From positions 1 to 59,573 of the forward strand of contig JAHCHD010000009.1 of NCBI GenBank assembly GCA_026129915.1: a stretch of 59,573 nt of DNA. The letters are read 5' to 3'. This DNA is from Bryobacterales bacterium (GTDB taxonomy: Bacteria > Acidobacteriota > Terriglobia > Bryobacterales > Bryobacteraceae). Each line of letters begins with the position of its first letter. The stretch's first letter is position 1. Shown here in pieces: positions 1 to 9,115 of this stretch. Under the pieces are notes generated by a model. It did not search any database. It was not told the origin of the DNA and saw only the letters and a program-made list of their open reading frames with translations. The position numbers and the translations under genes are program-made.

Positions 1-476
1 TCGCTGAAACCCTTCTGGCGAAAGTACACGGCTGTGGTGATATCGCCCACCAGGCGCTTGACGGGGGGAACCTCGCTTGCACCCGCCTCGCCGCGGAGCC
101 TGGCCACCCGAAGGCGGTCGCCCCAGGTGGAAACGGGTGAGAAGATCGTGCCCGCCGGGGCCAGGGGATGCCGCCATGGGTCCGCAACCAGATGACGGCC
201 GCCTTCGGTCGTCACGTACGCCCCGGAGAAGAACCGCTGCAAGTGCAGGGATTCGTAGTCAAGCACCCGGCGCGCTTCCGGGTAGGCGGAAAGCAGCACT
301 TGAAAACCACGGTCCAACAGGAACCCGTCCATCACATCGGTCCGGACGCGGCCGCCTACTTTGTCCGCGGCATCCAGCAATAGGACGTCATGCCCGGCTT
401 GGTGAAGCTGGCGGGCACATGCCAGCCCGGAGAGCCCGGCCCCCACAATCAGGCAATCGACATACTCAGTGGACAT
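1..476 (-). CDS. FAD-dependent oxidoreductase (amine oxidase/phytoene desaturase-like), N-terminal part
   Basis: The gene runs off the left edge of the window, so only about 158 N-terminal residues are visible. Reading from the ATG at 476, the protein begins MSTEYVDCLIVGAGLSGLAC, a Rossmann dinucleotide-binding motif (GxGxxG), followed by an acidic end of the second strand and a GGRVRTD motif typical of the FAD-binding part of the amine oxidase/protoporphyrinogen oxidase/phytoene desaturase superfamily. The substrate cannot be told from this part. The start overlaps the last 11 bases of the upstream flavoprotein gene, so the two are probably translated from one message. Catalytic and substrate domains lie outside the window. 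Confidence 0.85.
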   Translation of the reverse strand, partial: MSTEYVDCLIVGAGLSGLACARQLHQAGHDVLLLDAADKVGGRVRTDVMDGFLLDRGFQVLLSAYPEARRVLDYESLHLQRFFSGAYVTTEGGRHLVADPWRHPLAPAGTIFSPVSTWGDRLRVARLRGEAGASEVPPVKRLVGDITTAVYFRQKGFS

Positions 477-1503
477 CAGGAGAACCCTCCCTCAAACGGG
501 CCAGCAAGGATTTCGCGGCTGCCATGCCCGAAAGGGCGGCCGCCTCCACGTCTCTGCCTCCGCACGCATCGCCCGCCAGCAGCAGCAGCGGCTGTTCCTG
601 AAGCACCACCACACGCTCAGCAAGCGGCGTGCGCGGGCGAGCGTAGCGCCAGCGATGCAGATGGCGCGCGCGTACGGGGGATGCCAGATGTTGGCCGGCG
701 GCTTGTTCCATCAACCGGATCACGCGTTCCCGATCGTCGTCGAAATGGCTGGTGGAGAACTCCGGCCCCGCATGAATGGTTACCACCGCCGAGCCCGCAG
801 TCACGCCCTTCTGCTGGTTGTCGGCAATCCAGGCGAGCGGGTGGCCATCCAGCGACAGAGCTCCGGGACACGGGATACCGCTGTCGCCCGAAAGTTGCGC
901 GATGAGGGTGAAGCAGGGTTCGTAAAGGACGGTGTCGAGACGTTTCGCCAGCTTCCGGTCCAACTCCACTTCACCTCGCCGAAGTAGAGCGATTGCTTGC
1001 GGAACCGGGCATGTGAGCACCAGGGCATCGGCCCGCATCGGCGCAGATTCCTTCAGTCGAAGCATCCATGCATTTCCATCCAGCGAGACGCTTTCCACCT
1101 CAGTGCGCGTCCGTACGCCTAAAGAATCGCCGAGCAGGGCGGGCATGCGGTTCATGCCACCTTCCACCAGATAGCGAGCCAGGCCCGAGGGTTCAGCCTC
1201 GCCCTCAAAGCCGAAACCCCACAACCGCGCCAGGCCCTCCGCCTGCCAGTCACGGAGTTGAAGGCGAAACTCCTGTGAACGCGACTCCAGGTACTGCGCT
1301 CCGTAGTCGGCCAGATGCCCATCAATGGGCCGCGTTGCCATTCTCCCCCCAGGCCTGCTGCCCTTGTCGAGCACAGTCACCTGGAAGTTGCCAGAGTGGA
1401 GTGCCCGGGCACATTGCAGACCGGCCATACCCGCACCCACAACGACAACCCTCGGCGCATTTGACGACCCACGATTTCCTGCCACAACGGGTTTATCCAA
1501 CAT
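466..1503 (-). CDS. Renalase-like NAD(P)/FAD-dependent oxidoreductase
   Basis: This 345-residue flavoprotein has a Rossmann motif VVVVGAGMAGLQCARAL at about residues 19-35, then an LDKGSRPGGRMATR segment, the arrangement seen in bacterial renalase-like proteins and other small amine-oxidase-fold enzymes. A C-terminal FAD contact resembling LLAGDACGG lies near residue 312. Length fits the renalase-like group (about 320-350). The reaction is inferred only as FAD-dependent oxidation, possibly of dihydronicotinamide isomers as in renalase. Its 3' end overlaps the next flavoprotein gene by 11 bases, suggesting coupled translation. No strong ribosome-binding site precedes the ATG, so a slightly downstream start is possible. 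Confidence 0.82.
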   Translation of the reverse strand: MLDKPVVAGNRGSSNAPRVVVVGAGMAGLQCARALHSGNFQVTVLDKGSRPGGRMATRPIDGHLADYGAQYLESRSQEFRLQLRDWQAEGLARLWGFGFEGEAEPSGLARYLVEGGMNRMPALLGDSLGVRTRTEVESVSLDGNAWMLRLKESAPMRADALVLTCPVPQAIALLRRGEVELDRKLAKRLDTVLYEPCFTLIAQLSGDSGIPCPGALSLDGHPLAWIADNQQKGVTAGSAVVTIHAGPEFSTSHFDDDRERVIRLMEQAAGQHLASPVRARHLHRWRYARPRTPLAERVVVLQEQPLLLLAGDACGGRDVEAAALSGMAAAKSLLARLREGSPDVH

Positions 1504-1811
1504 GCTCTGAGAATGCTCGCTTCTCTCTGGATTTGGTCGTCGTTCGCCTTACGCGGGACGGAGGAGGCGCACGCCCTTTTCCAATGTGCCCACAGACTAG
1601 CGAGTCGATCTTCTATGATTCGCCGGGTGAGGTCTGCGCTCTTGAATTTCAGGGCAGAGTAGAATTTTCCGCCCGCGAAGCGCAGAACGGCGCGCCATCC
1701 GCCGCGAGGAGCATTCGATCCATGGGATCGCGGCTGAACCCACATATTCGATGAAAGCCCACAACAAGCTGTACTTCGGGAGATTCCAGCAAGGATGAAA
1801 GGAGAGAAAAT
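1504..1811. other. Intergenic stretch without a recognised gene
   Basis: About 300 bases lie between the renalase-like gene start and the tRNA-Pro 3' end. Open frames here are short and look like nothing recognisable. The promoter of the two flavoprotein genes should lie in the part near 1504-1620, but no convincing -35/-10 pair was identified. Confidence 0.4.
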
Positions 1812-1888
<77 letters not shown>

Positions 1889-1952
1889 ACTCCTCCCCAT
1901 TGTAGCGGTTCGGCGCGCTATCCCGCCGCCTCCTCGCCAACAGGCGTTCCGG

Positions 1953-2972
1953 CTATCCCAAATCCGCGGCCGCCCGGTGACGTTTCAGTGTCTCCACGTC
2001 CCGGCGAATGTAGCTGATCACCTTCTCGCGAGGCAGGTCCAAACGCTTCTGGCCGGTGCCCGCCGCGCCCATCTCTTCGTATTCAAGGTGAAGCTGCAAC
2101 GGCATTGGCGCCTTGGATTCCTTAAGCATGCTGAAATATCGCGGCCAGTCCACCATCCCTTCGCCCACGGGGCACCAGCGAGGACGCCATTCGCCTTTGG
2201 CGTTCTTGGCCCAATAAAAATCTTTGGCCGCAGTGCCGCGCGTGTGCGGCAGCACCAGACGCAGGGCATTGATCCATCCGCCGTAGCCGCCCTCCACCGT
2301 GGCGTGGCCAATATCGAAGTTAAAGGAAACACGGTCAGGATTTTCGTCTCGCAGCAGCATCCACAGATCCCACACGGAGGTTCCCACACGGTGGAAGCCG
2401 GAGTGAATGTGGTACATCGCCGTCATGCCCATGCTGTCATTCAGCTTTGCAAGCGCGGAGACTCCTGGCTTCAGAGCGTCGATTTGCGGGGGAATAGGCG
2501 AGTCCTGCTTGTAGACGAAATCGCGCCAGCGATAGTGAAGGATACCCAGCTCTTTGGCGGTTTCGAGGATGTCGCGCGTGTGCGGGCTATCGGGCGTCTG
2601 AATGTCGGTGGTGATCATGGCCACCGGAACACCGGCCTTGGCAAAGGCTTCCACGGCACGGGGGAGGTCCTGCCGTACCCGCTCTGGCTCCACGTGGCCG
2701 TTGCGGCGCACCGTGAGGTCAATGCCTTCGCAGCCGGTGTCGCGCGTGATGCTGGCGGCCAGTGGGTAGTCCGCCCAATGCAGGTGCTTTGAGAACAATA
2801 GCAGCGGAAAACGGCCCGGTACCGGTAGCGAAACGCCTGCGTCCGCGCGGGACGCCCCTGCCATTGCTGTAGCAACTGCGGTGCCTCCAAGGATCCACGC
2901 CCTGCGGGAGAGCAATTCTGAAGAATCCTGGTCCTCGCTCCGGGTATTCCGTCTCTGATCAATTGCCATCAT
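1953..2972 (-). CDS. Sugar phosphate isomerase/epimerase-like TIM-barrel protein with Tat signal
   Basis: The 339-residue product begins with a long n-region ending in SRRAWILGG, a twin-arginine-like signal, followed by a hydrophobic stretch ending near ADA, so it is probably exported. The mature part resembles the xylose isomerase-like/AP endonuclease 2 TIM-barrel family: internal signatures include GCEGIDLTVR near the first strands, AMYHIHSG and FNFDIGHATVEGG in the middle, and LHLEYEE near the C-terminus, where His, Asp and Glu residues would bind a divalent metal. Secreted members of this family are common in Acidobacteria and Planctomycetes and the substrate is usually unknown. The gene is divergent from the cytochrome/FGE-like gene 65 bases away. 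The two adjacent ATGs (2972 and 2969) are equivalent choices. Confidence 0.82.
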   Translation of the reverse strand: MMAIDQRRNTRSEDQDSSELLSRRAWILGGTAVATAMAGASRADAGVSLPVPGRFPLLLFSKHLHWADYPLAASITRDTGCEGIDLTVRRNGHVEPERVRQDLPRAVEAFAKAGVPVAMITTDIQTPDSPHTRDILETAKELGILHYRWRDFVYKQDSPIPPQIDALKPGVSALAKLNDSMGMTAMYHIHSGFHRVGTSVWDLWMLLRDENPDRVSFNFDIGHATVEGGYGGWINALRLVLPHTRGTAAKDFYWAKNAKGEWRPRWCPVGEGMVDWPRYFSMLKESKAPMPLQLHLEYEEMGAAGTGQKRLDLPREKVISYIRRDVETLKRHRAAADLG

Positions 2973-3037
2973 GCGAACCCTCTCTGGCCTGCATTCTATC
3001 GCGGCAACGGCGGAGCCGGTTTTGCCATCATAAAGCT

Positions 3038-4426
3038 ATGCTTCGTCTGGGATCTATTCTGCTGCTTCTTCTTTCCGCGCTACCCCATCCTTTGTTCAGC
3101 GCGGTGGATTTCGAGAAAGAAATCGCGCCCATTCTGCGCAGCTCGTGCCTGGGCTGCCACAGCGCGCGGGCCGGCATGGGCAACGTGAGGCTACATGCGC
3201 GAGAAGCAATGGAGGTAAAGTCCTCTCTTGGTGTCATCGTCGCGCCCGGTGATCCCCAGAAAAGCGCACTGTTTCTTTCATTGCTGCTACCCAAGGGAAA
3301 TCCGAAGGCCATGCCCCCGACCGGGCCTTTGCCCGCTGAAAAGCGCGAGCTTATCCGGCAGTGGATTCTGGAAGGCGCCAAATGGCCAGATGGATTCAGC
3401 TTCGATCTACGGCCACCCGCCACGGCCCGCGCGAAGGCCGAGGCCGCCCCCCTGAAGGATGACCTTGAACTGGTGAAGGCCGCTGGCATCCGCATCCGGG
3501 AGAAGTCGCAAGAACAGGACGAAGCCAGCATGAAGCCTTATGCAGAACCCATCCCGGCCACGGACGTGAGCCTCGATTTTGTCCCCATCCCTGGAGGGGC
3601 ATTCGCGATGGGCACTCCCGATTCGGAAGCGGGCCGAGGCGAGGACGAGACGCCTGTGCACCGCGTACAGGTGGACCCCTTCTGGATGAGCAAGTTCGAA
3701 ACCACTTGGGATGCGTACCGCCTGTTCATGTTCGCCACCGAAGCCAATGAAGCGCAGAACCCTGACACGATGGTTGCAGCCACCAGCAGGCCCACAGCCC
3801 CGTATGTGGAGATGAGCTTCGGCATGGGCCTCAACGGCTACCCCGCCATCAGCATGACGCAGCACGCCGCCAACAAGTTCGCGCAGTGGCTGAGTCTCAA
3901 GACCGGGCACTTCTACCGGCTTCCTACCGAGGCGGAATGGGAGTACGCCTGCCGTGCGGGATCCTCCACCGCCTATTCATTCGGGGACGACCCTGCGCAG
4001 TTAGCGGAATATGCCTGGTTCAGCACCAACAGCGAAGACAAATATCAGCAGGTGGGCAAGAAGAAGCCCAACCCCTGGGGCCTTTACGACATGCACGGCA
4101 ACGTGATGGAATGGACCCTTGACGCGCACTCCACCGATTTCTATGGCGAGGGCGGCGCACTGGCGATGAACCCCTGGAATCGCGGCGCGGAGCCCTACCC
4201 GCATGTGGCCCGCGGGGGCGGCTGGATGGATGGTCCCGCGCTGTTGCGCTGCGGCGCCCGGATGCCCAGCGACCCTTCCTGGAAGATCCAGGATCCGCAA
4301 CTTCCCAAGAGTATTTGGTACCACACCGACGCCCAATCGCTGGGCTTCCGCCTGGTACGTCCCTTGAAGGTTCCCTCTGCGGAAGAGATTTTCCGGTATT
4401 GGAACAACGGCGTAGAGTATGACTAG
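3038..4426 (+). CDS. Planctomycete-type cytochrome c domain fused to a formylglycine-generating-enzyme-like (SUMF1) domain
   Basis: A 462-residue secreted protein. The ATG at 3038 is chosen because it opens a clear signal peptide (MLRLGSILLLLLSALPHPLF). Residues about 25-120 contain the heme c motif CLGCH followed by LHAREAM, PGDPQKSALF and MPPTGPLP, the pattern of the PSCyt1 domain. Residues about 180-455 form an FGE-sulfatase/SUMF1 domain: FVPIPGGAFAMGTPDSEAGR, LPTEAEWEYACRAG, YDMHGNVMEWT and GFRLVRP. Known SUMF1-fold proteins include formylglycine-generating enzyme, EgtB-like oxygenases and non-enzymatic ligand binders; which applies here is unclear. The stop overlaps the ApbE start by eight bases, linking it to a flavin transferase and so to extracytoplasmic redox chemistry. 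Confidence 0.86.
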   Translation: MLRLGSILLLLLSALPHPLFSAVDFEKEIAPILRSSCLGCHSARAGMGNVRLHAREAMEVKSSLGVIVAPGDPQKSALFLSLLLPKGNPKAMPPTGPLPAEKRELIRQWILEGAKWPDGFSFDLRPPATARAKAEAAPLKDDLELVKAAGIRIREKSQEQDEASMKPYAEPIPATDVSLDFVPIPGGAFAMGTPDSEAGRGEDETPVHRVQVDPFWMSKFETTWDAYRLFMFATEANEAQNPDTMVAATSRPTAPYVEMSFGMGLNGYPAISMTQHAANKFAQWLSLKTGHFYRLPTEAEWEYACRAGSSTAYSFGDDPAQLAEYAWFSTNSEDKYQQVGKKKPNPWGLYDMHGNVMEWTLDAHSTDFYGEGGALAMNPWNRGAEPYPHVARGGGWMDGPALLRCGARMPSDPSWKIQDPQLPKSIWYHTDAQSLGFRLVRPLKVPSAEEIFRYWNNGVEYD

Positions 4427-5441
4427 CCGGCGCCAATGGTTGGGCGCAGCGCTGGGCTTCGGACTGAGCGGAAGCGTCAGGGGAAGTAGCGTCCTGGAAA
4501 CGCTCAGCCACACAGAACCGTGTATGGGAACGCTGTTCACCGTGCGCGCCGTTCATCCTGAGGAAGACGAAGGGTACACCGCCATCGCGGCAGCATTCCG
4601 CCGCATGCGCGCGATCGACGCCGCTCTCTCTGATTACTGCGACGACAGCGAACTTAACGAACTCTGCCGTACGGGGCACGCGCGGCCGTTTGTGGCCAGC
4701 GACGACCTCTTCCGCGTTCTTCGCGCCAGCCTGAGCCTGGCTCAGTCCACAGGCGGGGCTTTCGATGTCACTCTTGGCCCGCTCGTCCGCCAGTGGCGCG
4801 CCGCCCGTATGGAAGGGCGGCTTCCTGATGAAAAGGCCATCGAAAGCGCCCGTGCCCGCACTGGGTGGCAGGGCGTTGCACTTGACGCCTCCAAGAGAAC
4901 CGTCAAGCTTCCTCGCGAAGGCATGCAACTCGATTTTGGAGGGGTTGCCAAGGGCTACGCGGCAGATGAAGCGCTGACGGAACTACGTCGCCATGGGGTG
5001 ACGGCGGCGCTCGTTGCAGCCGGAGGAGACATCGCCGTCTCCGCTCCGCCACCCGGCCAAAGGGCGTGGCATGTGGCGATTGAAGCCGGCGCAGCAGGCG
5101 TGCGACCCTCCGTATTGCTGGCATCGCAAGCAGTTTCGACTTCAGGGAATTTGCATCAGTTCGCGGAGATCGGTGGCGTTCGCTACTCCCATATCCTGGA
5201 CCCGGAAACCGGCCTCGGGCTTACTCGACCGATCACCGTTTCCGTGGTGGCGTCCACCGCCATGGCGTCAGACAGCACGGCTACGGCGCTCAGCGTGATG
5301 GGCCTTTCGCATTCGCAGGAATGGCTGCGGCAGCATCCGGCAGTGCAGGCACGCATCGTCAGCAAGGGGCAGGATGGCACAGCGGACGTATGGCAGACAC
5401 CCGGATTCCCGCTTGCCCCACACGCTAACGTCCACCGCTAA
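4419..5441 (+). CDS. apbE: FAD:protein FMN transferase (ApbE family)
   Basis: This 340-residue protein has the hallmarks of ApbE, which moves FMN from FAD onto a Thr/Ser of partner redox proteins outside the cytoplasmic membrane. Visible motifs are LDFGGVAKGYAAD (about residue 172), AAGGDIAV (about 200), YSHILDPETGLGL (about 258) and an Mg-binding MASDSTATALSVMG (about 285). The N-terminus MTSRRQWLGAALGFG resembles a short Tat or Sec signal. Its start lies within the end of the upstream cytochrome/FGE-like gene, so the two are translationally coupled. No target RnfG/NqrC-type protein lies nearby, so the flavinylated partner is unknown. Confidence 0.92.
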   Translation: MTSRRQWLGAALGFGLSGSVRGSSVLETLSHTEPCMGTLFTVRAVHPEEDEGYTAIAAAFRRMRAIDAALSDYCDDSELNELCRTGHARPFVASDDLFRVLRASLSLAQSTGGAFDVTLGPLVRQWRAARMEGRLPDEKAIESARARTGWQGVALDASKRTVKLPREGMQLDFGGVAKGYAADEALTELRRHGVTAALVAAGGDIAVSAPPPGQRAWHVAIEAGAAGVRPSVLLASQAVSTSGNLHQFAEIGGVRYSHILDPETGLGLTRPITVSVVASTAMASDSTATALSVMGLSHSQEWLRQHPAVQARIVSKGQDGTADVWQTPGFPLAPHANVHR

Positions 5442-5549
5442 GGTAAAACTCAGAAAGGCACGATTTCCGCGGGTGGCTCCTGTTCCGACAGCGCCGAGGC
5501 GAAGCGGATGGCCACCGCCTTACCGTCGTCTCCACCTCGCCAATGAGAC

Positions 5550-7838
5550 CTACGCACGAGGGCAGCCCGCTTCGCACGGGCACTGCTCCATCAGGTTATG
5601 TGCGTGCCGCAGCAGTTGGCCACTCATGCGGAACAGTGGCTCGCTAAGGCCAATTCCACCGGGATAAGTGTCGTAGAGAAACAGGTTGGGCTCAATCCGC
5701 ATCCCGTCGGTGAGCGGTTCATCGGAAGTGGCCAGTCCCAGGTCGCGCGGATCGCACATCAGCAGGAATGCCGCCACCGTGCGGAGCGCGTTGCCCAACC
5801 CCGCCAGACCATTTTGCTTCTGGATGGGAGACAGATCCTCAAACTGACGCAGGAACTCCTCGCCTAGATTCAGCCACCAAGCCGTGGTCTGGATCTCCTG
5901 CTCGGGCATGGAAAGGTGGCCCGCCCCGATATTCTCCATCGTGTAGAACTTGATCTTCTTGAAGCCGACAATCTGCCGGTTCACGCGCACTTCGCCGTGG
6001 CGCGAACAGGCAAGCTGCTGCTGCTTGGAATCGAATTCCTCGATGGACCGCACTTGCGTGTAGTCGATCGCATCGGTGAAATAGTCGCACTCCACAGCCC
6101 GCACATAGGCCTTGCGCCCGTCGTAGTCAAAGCGCTCCACCTGATACTGCCGCGCCTCGTGCAGGTAGATCGCCTTCTCGTGCAGCGTGGTAAGGGCGGA
6201 CGGAAAATCTACTTCGGCAATCACTTTAGCTTCCCCAGTAATATCAATCACCACGAAGTTGTCGCTGGTGATGGCGCGCAGGCTCACCGTGTCGGCGGGG
6301 TAGGTATCGGCAATCCAGTGCCACGATTCCCCGGATTGATGTACAAACCCAAAGTCCTTCAGAAAGGTGCATAACTCAGAGGCGTCCTGCCCGCCGAAGC
6401 GCTCACCATGCTTTATGGGCAGTTCAAATACGGCGCACTTCAAGTGGCTGAGCAAGATCTCGAGGTTGTTAGGATTCACCGCCGCCCGCTCCGGCGACCT
6501 CCCAAAGAAGTACTCCGGGTGCTCAATGATGAATTGGTCCATGGGTGCGCTGGAGGCCACCAGCACCGCAATGGAAGCTGTGTTTCGCCGTCCGGCCCGC
6601 CCGGCTCGCTGCCAGGTGGAGGCGATGGTGCCCGGATAGCCCGCCATCAGCACAGCGTCAAGGGACCCAATGTCAATGCCCAGTTCAAGCGCATTGGTAG
6701 CCACCACGGCGCGAATCTCGCCGTCTCGCAATGCCTTCTCGATGGCCCGGCGTTCCTTGGGAAGGTATCCGCCACGGTACCCGCGGATCGCCTGGTTTGG
6801 GATGGGTCCGCGATCATGGGCGTCCTTTAGATACTTGGTGAGCACTTCCGTGGCAAGCCTGCTGTTCGCAAACACCAGGGTCTGCAGCTTGCGCTCAATC
6901 AGGTCGAGGGCCAGCCGCCGGCTCTCCGCAAGGTAGCCGCGACGGATACCCAGTTGCTGGTTCACCACCGGTGGGTTGTAGAAGACGAAATACTTCTCCC
7001 CGCGCGGCGCACCGTTCTCCGACACCATTTCAAACTCGTGCCCGGTAAGGGTGGAAGCCAGTTCCTCGGGGTTCGCGATGGTGGCGGAGCAGCAGATGAA
7101 CTGCGGAGTGGATCCGTAGAACCGGCAAATGCGATCCAGTCGCCGCAGTACGTTCGCAAGGTGGCTGCCATACACCCCCCGATAGGAGTGCAGTTCATCA
7201 ATCACCACGTAGCGCAGGTTCTCAAATAGCTTGGCCCACTTGGTGTGGTGGGGCAAAATGCCCGTGTGCAGCATATCCGGATTGGTAAGCACCACATTCG
7301 CGCGTTCACGGATAGCACGGCGTGCGTCCTGCGGAGTATCTCCGTCGTAGGTGAACACTTTCAGGTCACTGCCGCATGCCTCCACCAGCCCATGCAGTTC
7401 ATGAAGCTGGTCCTCGGCTAGCGCCTTGGTGGGATACAGGTAGAGAGCGCGTGCGCCTTTGTCCGCCATCATCGCCTGCAGCACGGGAAGGTTGTAGCAA
7501 AGGGTCTTGCCGCTGGCGGTGGGAGTCACCACCACCACGTGCTTGCCGGCTTGCACATGGCCGAAGGCTTCCGCCTGATGCGAATAGAGCCGGGAGACTC
7601 CACCCTGGCTGAGGGCCTGGGAAAGCACCGGCGGCAGTTGCTCCGGCAGTTCCGCGAAGCTGCCCTCAAATGCAGGCTGCTGGTGTACGGCACGGATGCA
7701 GGGATCGCCGCTGGCCTGCATGGCCGTAAATCGGGTGATGGCGCCATCCAGCCCGGCCCCCCGTCCCGCCAGGGAACGTGAAGACCCTGGAGAGGTTGAC
7801 GGCTCATCGAAACCGGGCAGTCCGAGTGGGAGGTTCAT
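5550..7838 (-). CDS. MrfA/YprA-like DEAD/DEAH-box helicase with DUF1998 C-terminus (C-terminus frameshifted)
   Basis: A 762-residue superfamily 2 helicase of the MrfA (Bacillus YprA) type, linked in Bacillus to mitomycin-lesion repair. Motifs: Walker A TPTASGKT near residue 106, VVIDELHSYRG (motif II), CCSATIANPEE (motif III), NALELGIDIGSLD and WQRAGRAGR (V and VI), then a DUF1998 region ending in a Cys cluster CPCEAGCP. The family normally continues as CPSCVG. Here that continuation exists only in another frame (SCVGLIGEVE), and a second shift leads to DDGKAVAIRFAS and a stop at 5450-5452. The predicted protein therefore lacks its last zinc-binding Cys and about 35 residues. Either two single-base deletions or sequence errors would explain this. 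Confidence 0.85.
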   Translation of the reverse strand: MNLPLGLPGFDEPSTSPGSSRSLAGRGAGLDGAITRFTAMQASGDPCIRAVHQQPAFEGSFAELPEQLPPVLSQALSQGGVSRLYSHQAEAFGHVQAGKHVVVVTPTASGKTLCYNLPVLQAMMADKGARALYLYPTKALAEDQLHELHGLVEACGSDLKVFTYDGDTPQDARRAIRERANVVLTNPDMLHTGILPHHTKWAKLFENLRYVVIDELHSYRGVYGSHLANVLRRLDRICRFYGSTPQFICCSATIANPEELASTLTGHEFEMVSENGAPRGEKYFVFYNPPVVNQQLGIRRGYLAESRRLALDLIERKLQTLVFANSRLATEVLTKYLKDAHDRGPIPNQAIRGYRGGYLPKERRAIEKALRDGEIRAVVATNALELGIDIGSLDAVLMAGYPGTIASTWQRAGRAGRRNTASIAVLVASSAPMDQFIIEHPEYFFGRSPERAAVNPNNLEILLSHLKCAVFELPIKHGERFGGQDASELCTFLKDFGFVHQSGESWHWIADTYPADTVSLRAITSDNFVVIDITGEAKVIAEVDFPSALTTLHEKAIYLHEARQYQVERFDYDGRKAYVRAVECDYFTDAIDYTQVRSIEEFDSKQQQLACSRHGEVRVNRQIVGFKKIKFYTMENIGAGHLSMPEQEIQTTAWWLNLGEEFLRQFEDLSPIQKQNGLAGLGNALRTVAAFLLMCDPRDLGLATSDEPLTDGMRIEPNLFLYDTYPGGIGLSEPLFRMSGQLLRHAHNLMEQCPCEAGCPRA

Positions 7839-7917
7839 TGCTTCGCCTTGCGTAACTTCGCCTTTTCTTTGCTAGCTTAGCGAAGTTGAGCTCCAGCGAC
7901 AAATCGGTGGGGCTTCC

Positions 7918-9105
7918 TCACCAGTCGTAGGAGTCATCCCCTCCCCATCCGCTTAGGTCAATCTGACACCGCGCCTGGCTCCATCCGCCTTCTACGCGCG
8001 CTTGCGCGACCTCCCAGGAGGGCACCCCATCCACGGGATTGCGTTCTTCCCCGGCAAGGGTAACGATGGCAGCCGCCGACAGCAGCAAATCGCCTGGCGT
8101 CTGCGCAGCTAACAGCCCCGCGGCCAGCGAAGCCGCGCACGCATCGGTTCGGCTGAAGGCATTTTGGGTGTCAGCGAGAAACAGGGGCACCAGCATTTCG
8201 CGATCGATCCACTCCGCCAGGTAAGCCGCCACGTTGCCATCCGCCGCGAAGCGCCGCGCGAAGGCGACCCGGTTACCGTCGTGGTGGGTGCGAAGGTACA
8301 CGCCCTGCTCGCGGAGCCCAATCAGGACTGCTCCCACACCTAACTCCAGCAGAAAGCCGGCCATCTCATGGAGCAGAGATCCGTTCAGCCAATCCCTCAG
8401 CTGCCGCAACTGGCCGCCCGCATCCAGCGACGACGCCGTCTTTGGGTCAACGAATCGGAACAGATGGTCCGCCTGTCCACATAGGATTTCCATGCGCGGC
8501 GCACATGCGCGCAACCAGGCGTGCTCTGCCTTCTGTGCAACGAGCGTCGGCCCTGGTGCACTCACGGCAACGACGCGTGTCAACCCGGTGTCTTCATACT
8601 GTTCGAGACGCGTGGGCAGTACGAATTCCGCATCACTGCGCAACCGTTCGCAGTGCTCCGCGCCTGACCAGATGCCCAGAGCTCCGCGAAGCTCATCGAG
8701 CGGCGGCAATTCGGGAAGGTCAACCACAGTGTCATTGGAAGTCCAGTCGGCCTCCAGTGACGAGTCCAGCTGGCAGTGCGCGGTCCGTTCGCCTTCACGG
8801 CGCTTCACCAGAGGACGCAGATGCGGAATAGCAGTCTGCAGCAGTTCCAGCAATTGCAGACCACACGCATCGGCTCCAACGTCCACCATCGCCTGGCAAT
8901 GAACGTTCAGCCTTCCCAGGATCGCGCCGGTGAGCGCTGCACCCGGCCCTGGCATACATACACGAGCGAAATCCTCACGGGCAGGATGGCTGGGACCGGT
9001 CAAGAGGTCTCGCGCAAGAGCTACCATGCAAGGCGCGACAGGCGTTGCTGAACCAGCGGAGAGCACGCTGGCAAGCCCCGTAATGCTGACGCGCGGGCGA
9101 TCCAT
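7918..9105 (-). CDS. Divergent PfkB-like (ribokinase family) protein
   Basis: The ATG at 9105 is preceded by GAGGAGG, giving 395 residues; a longer reading would run into the aldolase gene. The fold looks PfkB-like: a GPGAALTGAILGRL segment near residue 53 followed by VGADACG, a GVGAVLIGLREQGVYLR strand-turn in the second half, and SRTDACAASLAAG around residue 321 at the position of the family GAGD motif. The catalytic-base Asp is kept, but the anion-hole glycines GAG are replaced by SRT. An unusual insert-rich central part and an acidic tail (GWGGDDSYDW) are present. It lies 10 bases after an aldolase gene, so a sugar kinase/aldolase pair is inferred, with activity uncertain. Confidence 0.6.
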   Translation of the reverse strand: MDRPRVSITGLASVLSAGSATPVAPCMVALARDLLTGPSHPAREDFARVCMPGPGAALTGAILGRLNVHCQAMVDVGADACGLQLLELLQTAIPHLRPLVKRREGERTAHCQLDSSLEADWTSNDTVVDLPELPPLDELRGALGIWSGAEHCERLRSDAEFVLPTRLEQYEDTGLTRVVAVSAPGPTLVAQKAEHAWLRACAPRMEILCGQADHLFRFVDPKTASSLDAGGQLRQLRDWLNGSLLHEMAGFLLELGVGAVLIGLREQGVYLRTHHDGNRVAFARRFAADGNVAAYLAEWIDREMLVPLFLADTQNAFSRTDACAASLAAGLLAAQTPGDLLLSAAAIVTLAGEERNPVDGVPSWEVAQARVEGGWSQARCQIDLSGWGGDDSYDW

Positions 9106-9115
9106 GGCAGCCTCC

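Noticed and set aside
1977..2792. Plus-strand frame of 271 codons inside the isomerase-like gene
   Set aside because: Antisense shadow; His/Val/Arg-rich composition without any domain.
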